Positions 1-6,526 of a stretch of DNA of 6,546 bases are shown here, in pieces. Numbering within the stretch: position 1 is the first letter of the stretch; each line of letters begins with the position of its first letter. The notes below the pieces were generated by a model, which saw nothing but the letters and a program-made list of their open reading frames with translations, was not told the origin of the DNA and did no database searches. The DNA lies in contig JAIRTI010000163.1 in NCBI GenBank assembly GCA_031255035.1, positions 1 through 6,546 on the forward strand, read 5' to 3'. This DNA comes from Desulfovibrio sp. (lineage in GTDB: Bacteria; Desulfobacterota; Desulfovibrionia; Desulfovibrionales; Desulfovibrionaceae). A program made the translations under genes and the position numbers.

Positions 1-152
1 GTGCCCTGTTGATACGTTCAGTCAGAACCCAAACTGAGGGGGTCCGGGGGAAATCATTTCCCCCGGCGGGGTCCGGGGCAGCGCCCCGGCCGCCGGAGGC
101 ATTGCCTTTCACAGTTGGCCGCGAAAAGGCTCATAATGAGAATTGCTGAACA
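1..152 (+). repeat. Left copy of a long inverted repeat flanking the dsr-cobB-mltB cluster
   Basis: The reverse complement of 6394-6526 aligns to this stretch. By hand alignment there are five substitutions, all transitions, at 6, 22, 24, 146 and 150. This copy has 29 extra bases (about 50-78) and lacks 10 bases present in the other copy after position 117. The element is a string of small palindromes: 44-53/57-66, 73-79/83-89, a short GGC/GCC stem near 98-108, and CTCATAATGAG at 130-140. No open reading frame in it looks real. It begins at the first base of the window, so it may extend further left. It ends about 34 bases upstream of the candidate -35 box of the dsr promoter. It is either a member of a dispersed extragenic repeat family or one end of an invertible or mobile segment. 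Confidence 0.93.
39..78 (+). repeat. Extra hairpin module bounded by 11-bp direct repeats, left copy only
   Basis: GGGGTCCGGGG occurs at 39-49 and again at 68-78, an offset of 29 bases. Between the two copies lies one arm of a perfect 10-bp stem (44-53 with 57-66, three-base loop TCA). The right-hand repeat has only one GGGGTCCGGGG and lacks the 29 bases. The difference is what slippage or recombination between the two 11-mers would produce, removing the module from the right copy, or duplication would produce in the left copy. Confidence 0.85.
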
Positions 153-185
153 GACAGAGGCAAAACCCCGGCGGCCAAAAAACGC

Positions 186-222
186 TTGACAAATCTTGCC
201 TTTTCCACTAGTCGTTTATAAA
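186..222 (+). promoter_or_regulatory. Candidate promoter of the dsrABD operon
   Basis: The AT-rich stretch after the repeat contains a consensus -35 hexamer TTGACA at 186-191 and an AT-rich TTTATAAA at 215-222. The two are 25 bases apart when TATAAA (217-222) is taken as -10, which is too far for a normal sigma-70 pair. Alternatives are TTGACA with a poor -10 near 209-214 (TAGTCG, 17-bp spacer), or TTGCCT (196-201) with TATAAA (217-222, 15-bp spacer). The exact start site cannot be decided by eye, but this is the only promoter-like, AT-rich region upstream of dsrA in the window. Confidence 0.45.
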
Positions 223-299
223 GTTACAGCAATTTCAAGAAAGAAAAAATCGGTTTTTTTACACAACGGCTGAAGCTCCCCGGATCGGGCGCGTGGCGT

Positions 300-333
300 C
301 GTTCGGGGTACGAACGCAAAACCAAGTGGAGGT
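300..333 (+). promoter_or_regulatory. Leader hairpin and ribosome binding site of dsrA
   Basis: The dsrA leader carries a 6-bp stem, CGTTCG (300-305) with CGAACG (311-316), closing a GGGTA loop. It lies 11 bases upstream of the Shine-Dalgarno GGAGGT (328-333), which sits six bases before the ATG at 340. The hairpin leaves the ribosome site open. It may protect the 5' end of a highly expressed mRNA, but no regulatory role can be shown from sequence alone. Confidence 0.5.
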
Positions 334-339
334 AAGGCA

Positions 340-1653
340 ATGGCGAAACATGCAACTCCCAAGTTGGACCAGCTTGAGTCCGGGCCCTGGCCCAGCTTCG
401 TGTCCGACATCAAGCAGGAAGCTGCTTACCGGGCCGCGAATCCCAACAAGGTTGATTTTCAGATTCCCGCTGACTGTCCCGACGATCTGCTCGGCGTGCT
501 TGAGCTTTCGTACAACGAAGGTGAAACGCACTGGAAACACGGCGGCATCGTGGGCGTATTCGGGTACGGCGGCGGCGTTATCGGCCGTTATTGCGACCAG
601 CCGGACAAATTCCCCGGCGTGGCCCACTTTCACACCGTGCGCGTGAACCAGCCTTCGGCCAAGTATTACACCACCAAGTTCCTCCGCGAACTGTGCGACA
701 TCTGGGATCTGCGCGGTTCCGGGCTGACCAACATGCACGGTTCCACGGGCGACATCGTGCTTCTCGGCACGCAGACTCCGCAGCTCGAAGAAATCTTCTT
801 CGAACTGACGCACAAGATGAACACCGACCTTGGCGGTTCCGGCTCGAACCTGCGTACCCCGGCCGCCTGCCTGGGACCCTCCCGTTGCGAGTATGCCTGC
901 TACGACACTCAGGACATTTCCTATCAGCTGACCCTTGATTATCAGGACGAACTGCACCGTCCGGCCTTCCCCTACAAATTCAAGTTCAAGTTCGACGGCT
1001 GCCCCAACAGTTGCGTGGCCGCCATGGCCCGCTCCGACTTCGCCCTGGTGGGCACTTGGAAAGACGACATCAGAATCGACGATTCCGCCGTGTCCGCGTA
1101 TGTGGGCGGCGAATTCTCCCCCAACGCCGGCGCCCACTCGGGCCGGGACTGGGGCAAGTTCGACATCCAGGCTGAAATCGTTGACCGTTGCCCGACCAGG
1201 TGCATGTCCTGGAACGGTTCCAAACTGTCCATCAACAACAGGGAATGTACCCGTTGCATGCATTGCATCAACGCCATGCCCCGCGCCCTGCACATCGGCA
1301 ACGAGCGCGGCGCGTCCATTCTGGTCGGCGCCAAGGCCCCGGTGCTTGACGGCGCCCAGATGGGCTCCCTGTTGGTTCCCTTCGTCGAAGTCTCCTCCCC
1401 GTATGACGAGGTCAAGGAAGTCATCGAGAAGATTTGGGACTGGTGGATGGAAGACGGCAAGAACCGCGAGCGTCTGGGTGAAACCATCCGGCGCCTGTCC
1501 TTTCAGCGCCTGCTTGAAGTTGTTGGCATCAAAGCCCAGGCCGTGCACGTCAAGGAACCCCGCCACAACCCGTACATCTTCTTCAACGAAGACGAAGTGC
1601 CCGGCGGCTGGGACCGTGACCTTGACGCATACCGCAGCAGACACCAGAGATAA
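340..1653 (+). CDS. dsrA: Dissimilatory sulfite reductase, alpha subunit
   Basis: This is the alpha subunit of the cytoplasmic alpha2beta2 enzyme that reduces sulfite, the last stage of sulfate respiration. The 437-residue length equals that of Desulfovibrio DsrA. The siroheme-proximal [4Fe-4S] motif is intact: C177-x5-C183 (CLGPSRC) and C221-x3-C225 (CPNSC). A ferredoxin-type insert follows with C284 and C288 (CPTRC) and C303, C306 and C309 (CTRCMHC), which binds a second cluster. Conserved family stretches include [20 protein letters not shown] (65-84) and [20 protein letters not shown] (126-145). The start is supported by GGAGGT six bases upstream and by the typical N-terminus [13 protein letters not shown]. 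dsrB follows after 20 bases in the same operon. Nothing looks broken. In Desulfovibrio the alpha-subunit heme site is reported to hold sirohydrochlorin rather than catalytic siroheme; this cannot be judged from sequence. Confidence 0.98.
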   Translation: MAKHATPKLDQLESGPWPSFVSDIKQEAAYRAANPNKVDFQIPADCPDDLLGVLELSYNEGETHWKHGGIVGVFGYGGGVIGRYCDQPDKFPGVAHFHTVRVNQPSAKYYTTKFLRELCDIWDLRGSGLTNMHGSTGDIVLLGTQTPQLEEIFFELTHKMNTDLGGSGSNLRTPAACLGPSRCEYACYDTQDISYQLTLDYQDELHRPAFPYKFKFKFDGCPNSCVAAMARSDFALVGTWKDDIRIDDSAVSAYVGGEFSPNAGAHSGRDWGKFDIQAEIVDRCPTRCMSWNGSKLSINNRECTRCMHCINAMPRALHIGNERGASILVGAKAPVLDGAQMGSLLVPFVEVSSPYDEVKEVIEKIWDWWMEDGKNRERLGETIRRLSFQRLLEVVGIKAQAVHVKEPRHNPYIFFNEDEVPGGWDRDLDAYRSRHQR

Positions 1654-1673
1654 GCAAAGGGGAGAACCACGCT

Positions 1674-2819
1674 ATGGCATTCATATCTTCCGGGTACAAT
1701 CCCGAAAAGCCGATGGAGAACCGAGTCACCGATATCGGTCCCCGCAAATACGACGAGTTCTATCCGCCCTTCATCGCCAAGAACAAGGGCAAATGGCTGT
1801 ATCATGAGATTCTTGAGCCCGGCGTGCTTATGCACGTGGCCGAAAGCGGCGACAAGGTTTACACCGTCCGTTGCGGCGCGGCCCGCCTGATGAGCGTCAC
1901 GCACATCCGTGAAATCTGCGATATCGCCGATAAATATTGCAACGGCTTCCTGCGCTTCACCACGCGTAACAACGTGGAATTCATGACAGACAAGGAAGAC
2001 GTGCTCAAAGCCCTGAAAGCCGACCTGGCCCAGCGCAAGTTCGCGGGCGGTTCTTTCAAGTTCCCGGTCGGCGGCACCGGCGCCGGCATTTCCAACATCG
2101 TGCACACCCAGGGCTGGGTTCACTGCCACACCCCGGCCACCGACGCTTCGGGTCCGGTCAAGGCGGTCATGGACGAAGTCTTCGCCGACTTCCAGAACAT
2201 GCGCCTGCCCGCCCCGGTCCGCATCGCCCTGGCCTGCTGCATCAACATGTGCGGTGCCGTGCACTGCTCCGACATCGGCCTTGTGGGCATCCACAGAAAG
2301 CCCCCGATGATCGACCATCAATGGGCCGACCAGCTCTGCGAAATTCCTCTGGCCGTCGCCGCCTGCCCCACGGCAGCCGTGCGTCCTTCCAAGGTGGAAT
2401 ACAAGGGTGAAAAGGTCAACTCCATCGCCATCAAGAACGACCGTTGCATGTACTGCGGCAACTGCTACACCATGTGTCCGGCTCTGCCCATCTCTGACGG
2501 GCAAGGCGACGGCATCGCAATCATGGTCGGCGGCAAGGTGTCCAACCGCATCAGCATGCCCAAGTTCTCCAAGGTGGTCGTGGCCTATATCCCCAACGAA
2601 CCGCCCCGTTGGAAAAAGGTTACCGATACGGTCAAGCACATCGTTGAAGTGTACGCCGCCAACGCCAAAAAGTACGAGCGCCTCGGCGAATGGGCCGAGC
2701 GCATCGGGTGGGAGCGCTTCTTCTCCATGACCGGGCTGACGTTCACCTACCATCTTATCGACGACTTCCGCGAGCCTGCCTACTACACCTGGCGTCAAAG
2801 CACCCAGTTCAAGTTCTAG
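1674..2819 (+). CDS. dsrB: Dissimilatory sulfite reductase, beta subunit
   Basis: This is the beta subunit of the siroheme sulfite reductase, paralogous to DsrA; in Desulfovibrio it provides the ligands of the catalytically active siroheme-coupled cluster. Its 381 residues match the usual length. Cluster ligands are visible as C151 (HCHTP), C188, C189 and C193 (CCINMC). The ferredoxin domain has C231 (AACPTA) and C258-x2-C261-x2-C264 (CMYCGNC), with C268 just after. The ATG at 1674 is preceded by GGGGAG at 1659-1664, a good Shine-Dalgarno at nine bases. It is co-transcribed with dsrA (20-base gap). A structured 66-base gap separates it from dsrD. The gene is intact and its base composition resembles dsrA. 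Confidence 0.98.
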   Translation: MAFISSGYNPEKPMENRVTDIGPRKYDEFYPPFIAKNKGKWLYHEILEPGVLMHVAESGDKVYTVRCGAARLMSVTHIREICDIADKYCNGFLRFTTRNNVEFMTDKEDVLKALKADLAQRKFAGGSFKFPVGGTGAGISNIVHTQGWVHCHTPATDASGPVKAVMDEVFADFQNMRLPAPVRIALACCINMCGAVHCSDIGLVGIHRKPPMIDHQWADQLCEIPLAVAACPTAAVRPSKVEYKGEKVNSIAIKNDRCMYCGNCYTMCPALPISDGQGDGIAIMVGGKVSNRISMPKFSKVVVAYIPNEPPRWKKVTDTVKHIVEVYAANAKKYERLGEWAERIGWERFFSMTGLTFTYHLIDDFREPAYYTWRQSTQFKF

Positions 2820-2838
2820 GCTCATCAACCGTACTATT

Positions 2839-2862
2839 CTCCGGGCGCGCAAGCGCCCGGAG
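2839..2862 (+). promoter_or_regulatory. Intercistronic hairpin between dsrB and dsrD
   Basis: A perfect 10-bp GC-rich stem (2839-2848 with 2853-2862) closes a GCAA loop, a GNRA tetraloop, which should be very stable in RNA. No T-run follows, so it is not a classical intrinsic terminator. Such stems at the end of a cistron commonly block 3' exonucleases and set different mRNA levels for upstream and downstream genes. Here it could make dsrAB transcript more abundant than dsrD. The dsrD Shine-Dalgarno (2876-2881) lies downstream and is not buried in the stem. Confidence 0.75.
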
Positions 2863-2885
2863 ACATACCCGCAAAGGGGAGAGCC

Positions 2886-3116
2886 ATGACAGAAGAGCAA
2901 CAAAAAATCGTGGACTTTATCAAGACCAAGAGCAAAACCAAGTTTTACTTCAACGACTTTCTTGAAGTGTTCCCGGATAAAGGCCCCCGTGACGTGAAAA
3001 AAATTCTCACCGCCATGGTGCAGGGTGAAATTCTCGAGTTCTGGTCTTCGGGCAGCACCACCATGTACGGCCTCAAGGGCGCCGGCAAGCAAAGCCAGGC
3101 CGAGGGCGAAAAGTAG
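2886..3116 (+). CDS. dsrD: DsrD, small winged-helix activator of sulfite reductase
   Basis: This 76-residue protein corresponds to Desulfovibrio DsrD, which is about 78 residues long. The C-terminal half carries the family signature WSSGSTTMYGLKGAGKQ (53-69); the N-terminal half has the helix-rich FYFNDFLEVFPDKGPRDVK region. The known D. vulgaris structure is a winged-helix fold. DsrD was first suspected of binding DNA and was later reported as an allosteric activator of DsrAB, which fits its invariable position after dsrB in sulfate reducers. The ATG at 2886 has GGGGAG(AG) just upstream. It is the last gene before a strong terminator. The tail is charged and glutamate-rich, and nothing is missing from the core fold. 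Confidence 0.96.
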   Translation: MTEEQQKIVDFIKTKSKTKFYFNDFLEVFPDKGPRDVKKILTAMVQGEILEFWSSGSTTMYGLKGAGKQSQAEGEK

Positions 3117-3197
3117 CCTTCAGTCGGAACATGGCTTTTTGTTCCCGGCAATGCCGGTCTCGGGTTGGGCGGAATGCGTCCGCATGGCGTTTCGGCT

Positions 3198-3231
3198 AAG
3201 CGCATGGATCGGCCGATCCCTGCGCTTTTTT
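3198..3231 (+). terminator. Intrinsic terminator of the dsrABD operon
   Basis: A long stem is formed by 3198-3204 (AAGCGCA) with 3221-3227 (TGCGCTT), one T-C mismatch (3205 and 3220), then GGATC (3206-3210) with GATCC (3215-3219) around a GGCC loop. It is followed directly by six T residues at 3226-3231. It lies 81 bases after the dsrD stop and well before cobB. This is the clearest terminator in the window and implies that cobB is expressed by read-through or from its own promoter. Two smaller stems precede it at 3145-3157 and 3169-3183. Confidence 0.88.
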
Positions 3232-3385
3232 GCCGTCCGGCGGCTTATGGCCGCCCTTGGCGCCGACCGGGCGCCGGCCTTGAAGCGCACCAGAGCGCCA
3301 CGCGCCCGACGCTACGGTCGGCGGCACGCGTCCGGCGGGCGTGGGCAAGCCCGGGGGCGCTCTCCGGCAAAGGCCACGGCGCCGA
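3232..3385 (+). other. Gene-free GC-rich interval before cobB, possible structured leader
   Basis: No coding region in these 154 bases looks real. They contain several inverted repeats: GGCGCC at 3259-3264 and 3270-3275, and CCGAC 3306-3310 with GTCGG 3317-3321. No AT-rich promoter is visible. A cobalamin riboswitch was considered because of the cobB-type gene, but no B12 box was seen. A GTG at 3341 in the cobB frame could extend that protein by 15 residues, but it has no convincing ribosome site. Confidence 0.4.
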
Positions 3386-5002
3386 ATGAACGCCACCTCT
3401 TTCCTGACAGTGACCGTACCGCGCTTCGTTGTTTCCGGCCTTTCGGGCGGCGTCGGCAAAACCATGGTCAGCCTGGGCATTGCCCGATCCCTGGCCAGAA
3501 GTGGCCTTGCCTTGCGCGCCTTCAAAAAAGGACCCGATTACATCGACGCCGCCTGGTTGGGCCGGGCCGCCTTTTCTCCGAGCGCCAACCTCGATCCTTT
3601 TTTTTCCAGCGAATCCCAACTGATCTCTCTGTTCATCAAGGGGACACGCGGCTATGACTTCGCCCTGGTGGAAGGCAACCGCGGCCTTTTTGACGGCCTG
3701 GACATCGACGGTTCCTGCTCCAGCGCCCAGCTCGCCAGGACGCTGTCCGCTCCGGTGCTGCTGGTGCTTGACTGCACCAAGATGACGCGCACGGCCGCCG
3801 CCCTGGTCAAGGGCTGCCTCGCCTTTGAGCCGGGGCTTGCTGTCGGCGGGGTGATTTTGAACCGCACCGGCAACGAACGGCATCAGACCCTGGCCCGACG
3901 CGCCGTTGAGGAACTGGCGGGAGTGCCCGTGCTCGGCGCTTTGCCCAGACGCGCCGAAGCCTTTATCGCCGAACGGCATATGGGTCTGGCCGGCATGGAC
4001 GAGTTCGGCGGCGCAAGGGCTTCCTTCGCGGCTTCGGATTCGGCTTGCGGCGTCGCGCCCGGCGCTTTTACGGAGATCCGCGCCGAGGCGGCGGCCGGTC
4101 TTTCCGGGGCCTCGGCCGACGCCTCCCTGGAGGCTCTGGCCGATTTCATCGAAGAGCATCTGGACATGGGCCGCATCCGTTCCATGGCTGAAAGCGCGCC
4201 TCCCTTGACGGCCGACGCCCCGCTTGCCGTGGAGGCGATTTCGCTTGCGGCCGACGGCGGCGCGATCAGGCCTGAAAGCGCCTCCTTTCAAGCTGAAAGC
4301 GCCTCCTTTCAGGCTGAAAGCGCGTCTCATGCGGCGGCGGTCCGCCCGCGCATCGGCTACGTCCATGACGCGGCCTTCTGGTTTTACTATCGGGAGAACC
4401 TTGAGGCCTTGATCGAGGCGGGCGCGGCCCTGGTCTCTCTGAGTCTGCTGGACGAGCGTCCCTGGCCGGCCGTGGACGGCCTGTATCTTGGGGGGGGGCT
4501 GCCCGAACTGCACGCCGCGGCCCTGAGCGCCAATCCCCTGCTCCGGGAAGAGCTGCCCGCTCTGTGTCGGGCGGGCTTGCCCGTGTATGCCGAATGCGGC
4601 GGCTTCATAGCCCTGGCGCGTTCCGTCATGGTCGGCGGCGGGAGCTTTCCCATGGCCGGGGTCTTTGCCGTGGACGTCGAGTTGTGCGACAAGCCACAGG
4701 GACTGGGCTACATAGAGGCCGAAACCGTGGCCGACACGCCTTTTTATCCTCGCGGGCTGCGTTTTCGCGGGCATGAATTTCACTTTTCCCGGCGTAGTGC
4801 CGGCGACGGCGTTTTTCCCGAGGAAGCGTACGCGCTGCGCCTGCTCCGGGGGAAGGGCATGGGCGCCAACGCGCGCGGCGAATGTTTTGACGGCCTTACC
4901 CTGGCGAACACTTTTGCCGCCTACTCGCATGTTTACGCGCCGTGCCTGCCGGAGTGGGCGCCGGCCTTTGTGGGCCTCTGCCGTCTGAGGCGCGCGAAGT
5001 GA
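3386..5002 (+). CDS. cobB: CobB/CbiA-family ATP-dependent amidotransferase, probable siroheme amidase (DsrN-like)
   Basis: The protein has the two-domain layout of cobyrinate a,c-diamide synthase. An N-terminal P-loop domain shows GLSGGVGKT (18-26), the KKGPDYID segment (47-54) and VEGNRGLFDG (95-104). A C-terminal class-I glutamine amidotransferase domain has nucleophile C404 in YAECGG, and later GHEFHFS (462-468) and H515. The family uses ATP and glutamine to amidate tetrapyrrole carboxylates. In Allochromatium the homologue DsrN is implicated in making siroheme amide for sulfite reductase, and cobB is next to dsrABD in other Desulfovibrio, so siroheme is a likely substrate; true cobalamin synthesis is the alternative. 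I chose the ATG at 3386 (538 residues) because the family usually starts just before the Walker motif; GTG 3341 would add 15 arginine-rich residues. Length exceeds the usual roughly 450-460 because of a long Ala/Ser linker (about 200-320). Confidence 0.9.
   Translation: MNATSFLTVTVPRFVVSGLSGGVGKTMVSLGIARSLARSGLALRAFKKGPDYIDAAWLGRAAFSPSANLDPFFSSESQLISLFIKGTRGYDFALVEGNRGLFDGLDIDGSCSSAQLARTLSAPVLLVLDCTKMTRTAAALVKGCLAFEPGLAVGGVILNRTGNERHQTLARRAVEELAGVPVLGALPRRAEAFIAERHMGLAGMDEFGGARASFAASDSACGVAPGAFTEIRAEAAAGLSGASADASLEALADFIEEHLDMGRIRSMAESAPPLTADAPLAVEAISLAADGGAIRPESASFQAESASFQAESASHAAAVRPRIGYVHDAAFWFYYRENLEALIEAGAALVSLSLLDERPWPAVDGLYLGGGLPELHAAALSANPLLREELPALCRAGLPVYAECGGFIALARSVMVGGGSFPMAGVFAVDVELCDKPQGLGYIEAETVADTPFYPRGLRFRGHEFHFSRRSAGDGVFPEEAYALRLLRGKGMGANARGECFDGLTLANTFAAYSHVYAPCLPEWAPAFVGLCRLRRAK
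4272..4334 (+). repeat. 21-bp tandem repeat in the cobB interdomain linker
   Basis: Two near-identical 21-base units (4272-4292 and 4293-4313) beginning CTGAAAGCGC are followed by a degenerate third (4314-4334). They are in frame and encode heptapeptides of the form [PA]ESASFQ at protein residues 296-316. A related unit, coding AESAPPL, occurs at 4188-4208, exactly 84 bases (four periods) upstream of the first copy. The intervening linker may therefore be an eroded array. The linker connects the ATPase and glutaminase domains, so length changes by multiples of seven residues would probably be tolerated. Confidence 0.9.
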
Positions 5003-6363
5003 GCCGCCCGCCGGCGCGGCGCTGCGCGGCCGCCTTGACGGCTCTGCTCATATTCGCCTTGAGCCTTGCGCCCCAACCGGCCGCGCCTGCCGCCGATGCC
5101 GAGGCGCTCCCCGCTACGCGCATCCAGGCCCGGCCGGCAGCGAACGGCGCCGACCCTGACGCCATGGTCAACGCCCCGGACGGCCGCCTGGTCCCCGAAG
5201 ACGCTCTGAGCATGGCCGAACGGGAAGCCTTGTGCCCGGCGGCATACCGCGCCCTTGGCGTCGGCGCCATGCAGTTGCGGCTGCTTATGGAAATCCGGAA
5301 AATCCTCTTTATCGAGCGTCTTCGCCCGGGCCGGATCGAAACGCCGCCCGTCAATGAGCCGGTGCGCGTTGAACTGGACCCTGCCTGGAAGCCCCTGCTT
5401 GAGCGCCTCGCCAAAGACGGCTTCGACCCGGCCGAGCTTGAAGCGCTGTTCGCCCGCATGGGGCCTGAATCCTACAGCCCGGCCTTTATGGCCGCCAAAA
5501 TCACCGAACTGTACGGCGTGATCGGCGTGGGCATCAACCGCGACAAGGCGCCGACCCCGCAAGCGCCGCCCGGCTATGTCCAGCCCGTGCCCGACGTCAC
5601 CATCGGCAGTTGCCTGGCCTTCATGAAAGAGCACGAGAAAACCTTTGAAGACATTCAGCGGCAACACGGCGTGCCCAGGCAGGTGGTGCTCGCCATTCTG
5701 CTGATCGAAACCAGTTTCGGGCTTAATCTCGGCAAGGAAATCGCCCTCCGGGCCCTCGCCTCCATGGCCGCCACCGGGACGCCCGAAGCCCTGGCCGCAA
5801 ACGGCAACAAAGGCCAGGTCGCCCGCATCTCGGCCTCGCGCCTGGTCTCCACCCTCAAAGACAAGTCCGACTGGGCCTACAAAGAACTGAAAGCCCTGCT
5901 GCGCTATGGCAAAGACAACAACTTCGACCTGACCGTGCTGCCGGGCTCGGTTTACGGCGCCATAGGTCTGTGCCAGTTCATGCCCTCAAACCTCGCCACT
6001 TACGGCGTTGACGGAGACAAAGACGGCTCAGTCAACCTTTTTTCCGTGGCGGACGCCATGTACAGCGCCGCACGCTATCTGGAGGATAACGGCTGGCGCG
6101 GCGCCAGGGGGGACGCGGCCCGGCGCCGGGTCATCATGACCTACAACCACGACGGCTACTACGCCTCAAGCGTGCTCGACACATCCAAACTCCTGCTGCG
6201 GGCACTGTCCGGCAAAGTATCGGCAACGCGCCTGGCTATCAGCGGCGGCGGCGGACTTTACAACCGCTATGCCCGGCTTGACCCCAGCCTGCGCCGCATG
6301 GGGCCGCCGCCGCGCAAGGCCAGAGTTCAACCCCTGGGCAACTATAAGGATTTACTAAAATAA
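4999..6363 (+). CDS. mltB: Exported MltB-type lytic murein transglycosylase
   Basis: This enzyme cleaves peptidoglycan glycan strands in the periplasm, leaving 1,6-anhydro ends. The start chosen is GTG 4999, overlapping the cobB stop as GTGA, with GAGG at 4987-4990 as ribosome site. It gives 454 residues with a proper signal peptide: basic RPPARR, a hydrophobic core to about residue 24, and an A-x-A type cleavage region near 28-33. No lipobox cysteine is seen, so it is probably soluble. An in-frame ATG at 4942 would place 19 unlikely residues before this signal. The catalytic region fits family GH103: probable acid E237 in LLIETSFG, GAIGLCQFMPSN (320-331), the DGDKDGSVNLFSVADA stretch, and YNHDGYYA (382-389). 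The N-terminal 200 residues are less recognisable. Overlap suggests translational coupling with cobB. Its symbol is a family-level assignment. Confidence 0.88.
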   Translation: MSRPPARRCAAALTALLIFALSLAPQPAAPAADAEALPATRIQARPAANGADPDAMVNAPDGRLVPEDALSMAEREALCPAAYRALGVGAMQLRLLMEIRKILFIERLRPGRIETPPVNEPVRVELDPAWKPLLERLAKDGFDPAELEALFARMGPESYSPAFMAAKITELYGVIGVGINRDKAPTPQAPPGYVQPVPDVTIGSCLAFMKEHEKTFEDIQRQHGVPRQVVLAILLIETSFGLNLGKEIALRALASMAATGTPEALAANGNKGQVARISASRLVSTLKDKSDWAYKELKALLRYGKDNNFDLTVLPGSVYGAIGLCQFMPSNLATYGVDGDKDGSVNLFSVADAMYSAARYLEDNGWRGARGDAARRRVIMTYNHDGYYASSVLDTSKLLLRALSGKVSATRLAISGGGGLYNRYARLDPSLRRMGPPPRKARVQPLGNYKDLLK

Positions 6364-6393
6364 GAAAGCGCTGATTTTTCGTTTTGGCGCCGT

Positions 6394-6526
6394 TGCTCAA
6401 CAATTCTCATTATGAGCCTTTTCGCGGCCCCCATTCGCCAACTGTGAAAGGCAATGCCTCCGGCGGCCGGGGCGCTGCCCCGGACCCCCTCAGTTTGGGT
6501 TCCGGCTGAACGTATCAACAAGGCAC
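6394..6526 (-). repeat. Right copy of the long inverted repeat
   Basis: Read on the minus strand, this matches 1-152 with about 118 of 123 aligned bases identical (hand count). It lacks the 29-base hairpin module and has 10 extra bases (GAATGGGGGC on the minus strand, near 6426-6435). It retains the CCGGGGC/GCCCCGG stem (6467-6473 with 6477-6483), the AGGC/GCCT stem (6449-6459) and the CTCATTATGAG palindrome (6407-6417). It starts 31 bases after the mltB stop; no ordinary T-tailed terminator is seen in that gap, so the repeat hairpins may serve as the 3' end of the cobB-mltB transcript. The 20 bases after it (6527-6546) show nothing recognisable. Confidence 0.93.

Noticed and set aside
38..78. 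G-quadruplex from four runs of four or five G
   Set aside because: The middle loop is about 17 bases and its C-run would pair with the G-run before it, so the hairpin is the more likely structure.
131..145. Fur-like box in the left repeat
   Set aside because: Only the first half resembles TGATAAT; the second half fits the inverted-repeat consensus poorly, and the sequence belongs to the duplicated repeat.
244..260. A-run/T-run hairpin in the dsr leader as a terminator or attenuator
   Set aside because: The stem would be only A-T pairs around a short loop and is too weak for termination; it also lacks a GC-rich core.
259..1644. 461-codon minus-strand reading frame opposite dsrA, and a 529-codon one over 1503-3092 opposite dsrB
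   Set aside because: Both are long only because high GC at third codon positions removes stops from the antisense frames; they show no family motif and no ribosome site.
3232..3385. Cobalamin riboswitch upstream of cobB
   Set aside because: The interval is structured, but I see no conserved B12 box or other cobalamin-aptamer core, and it is short for this riboswitch class.
3245..4930. 561-codon open reading frame on the minus strand opposite cobB
   Set aside because: Its translation is low-complexity, rich in Gly, Arg, Ala and Gln, with no recognisable domain; it mirrors a GC-rich gene whose + strand product has clear catalytic motifs.
1..6526. Composite transposon with the repeats as insertion-sequence ends
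   Set aside because: The repeats are too short to encode a transposase, none lies between them, and target-site duplications cannot be tested because the window starts at the repeat edge.
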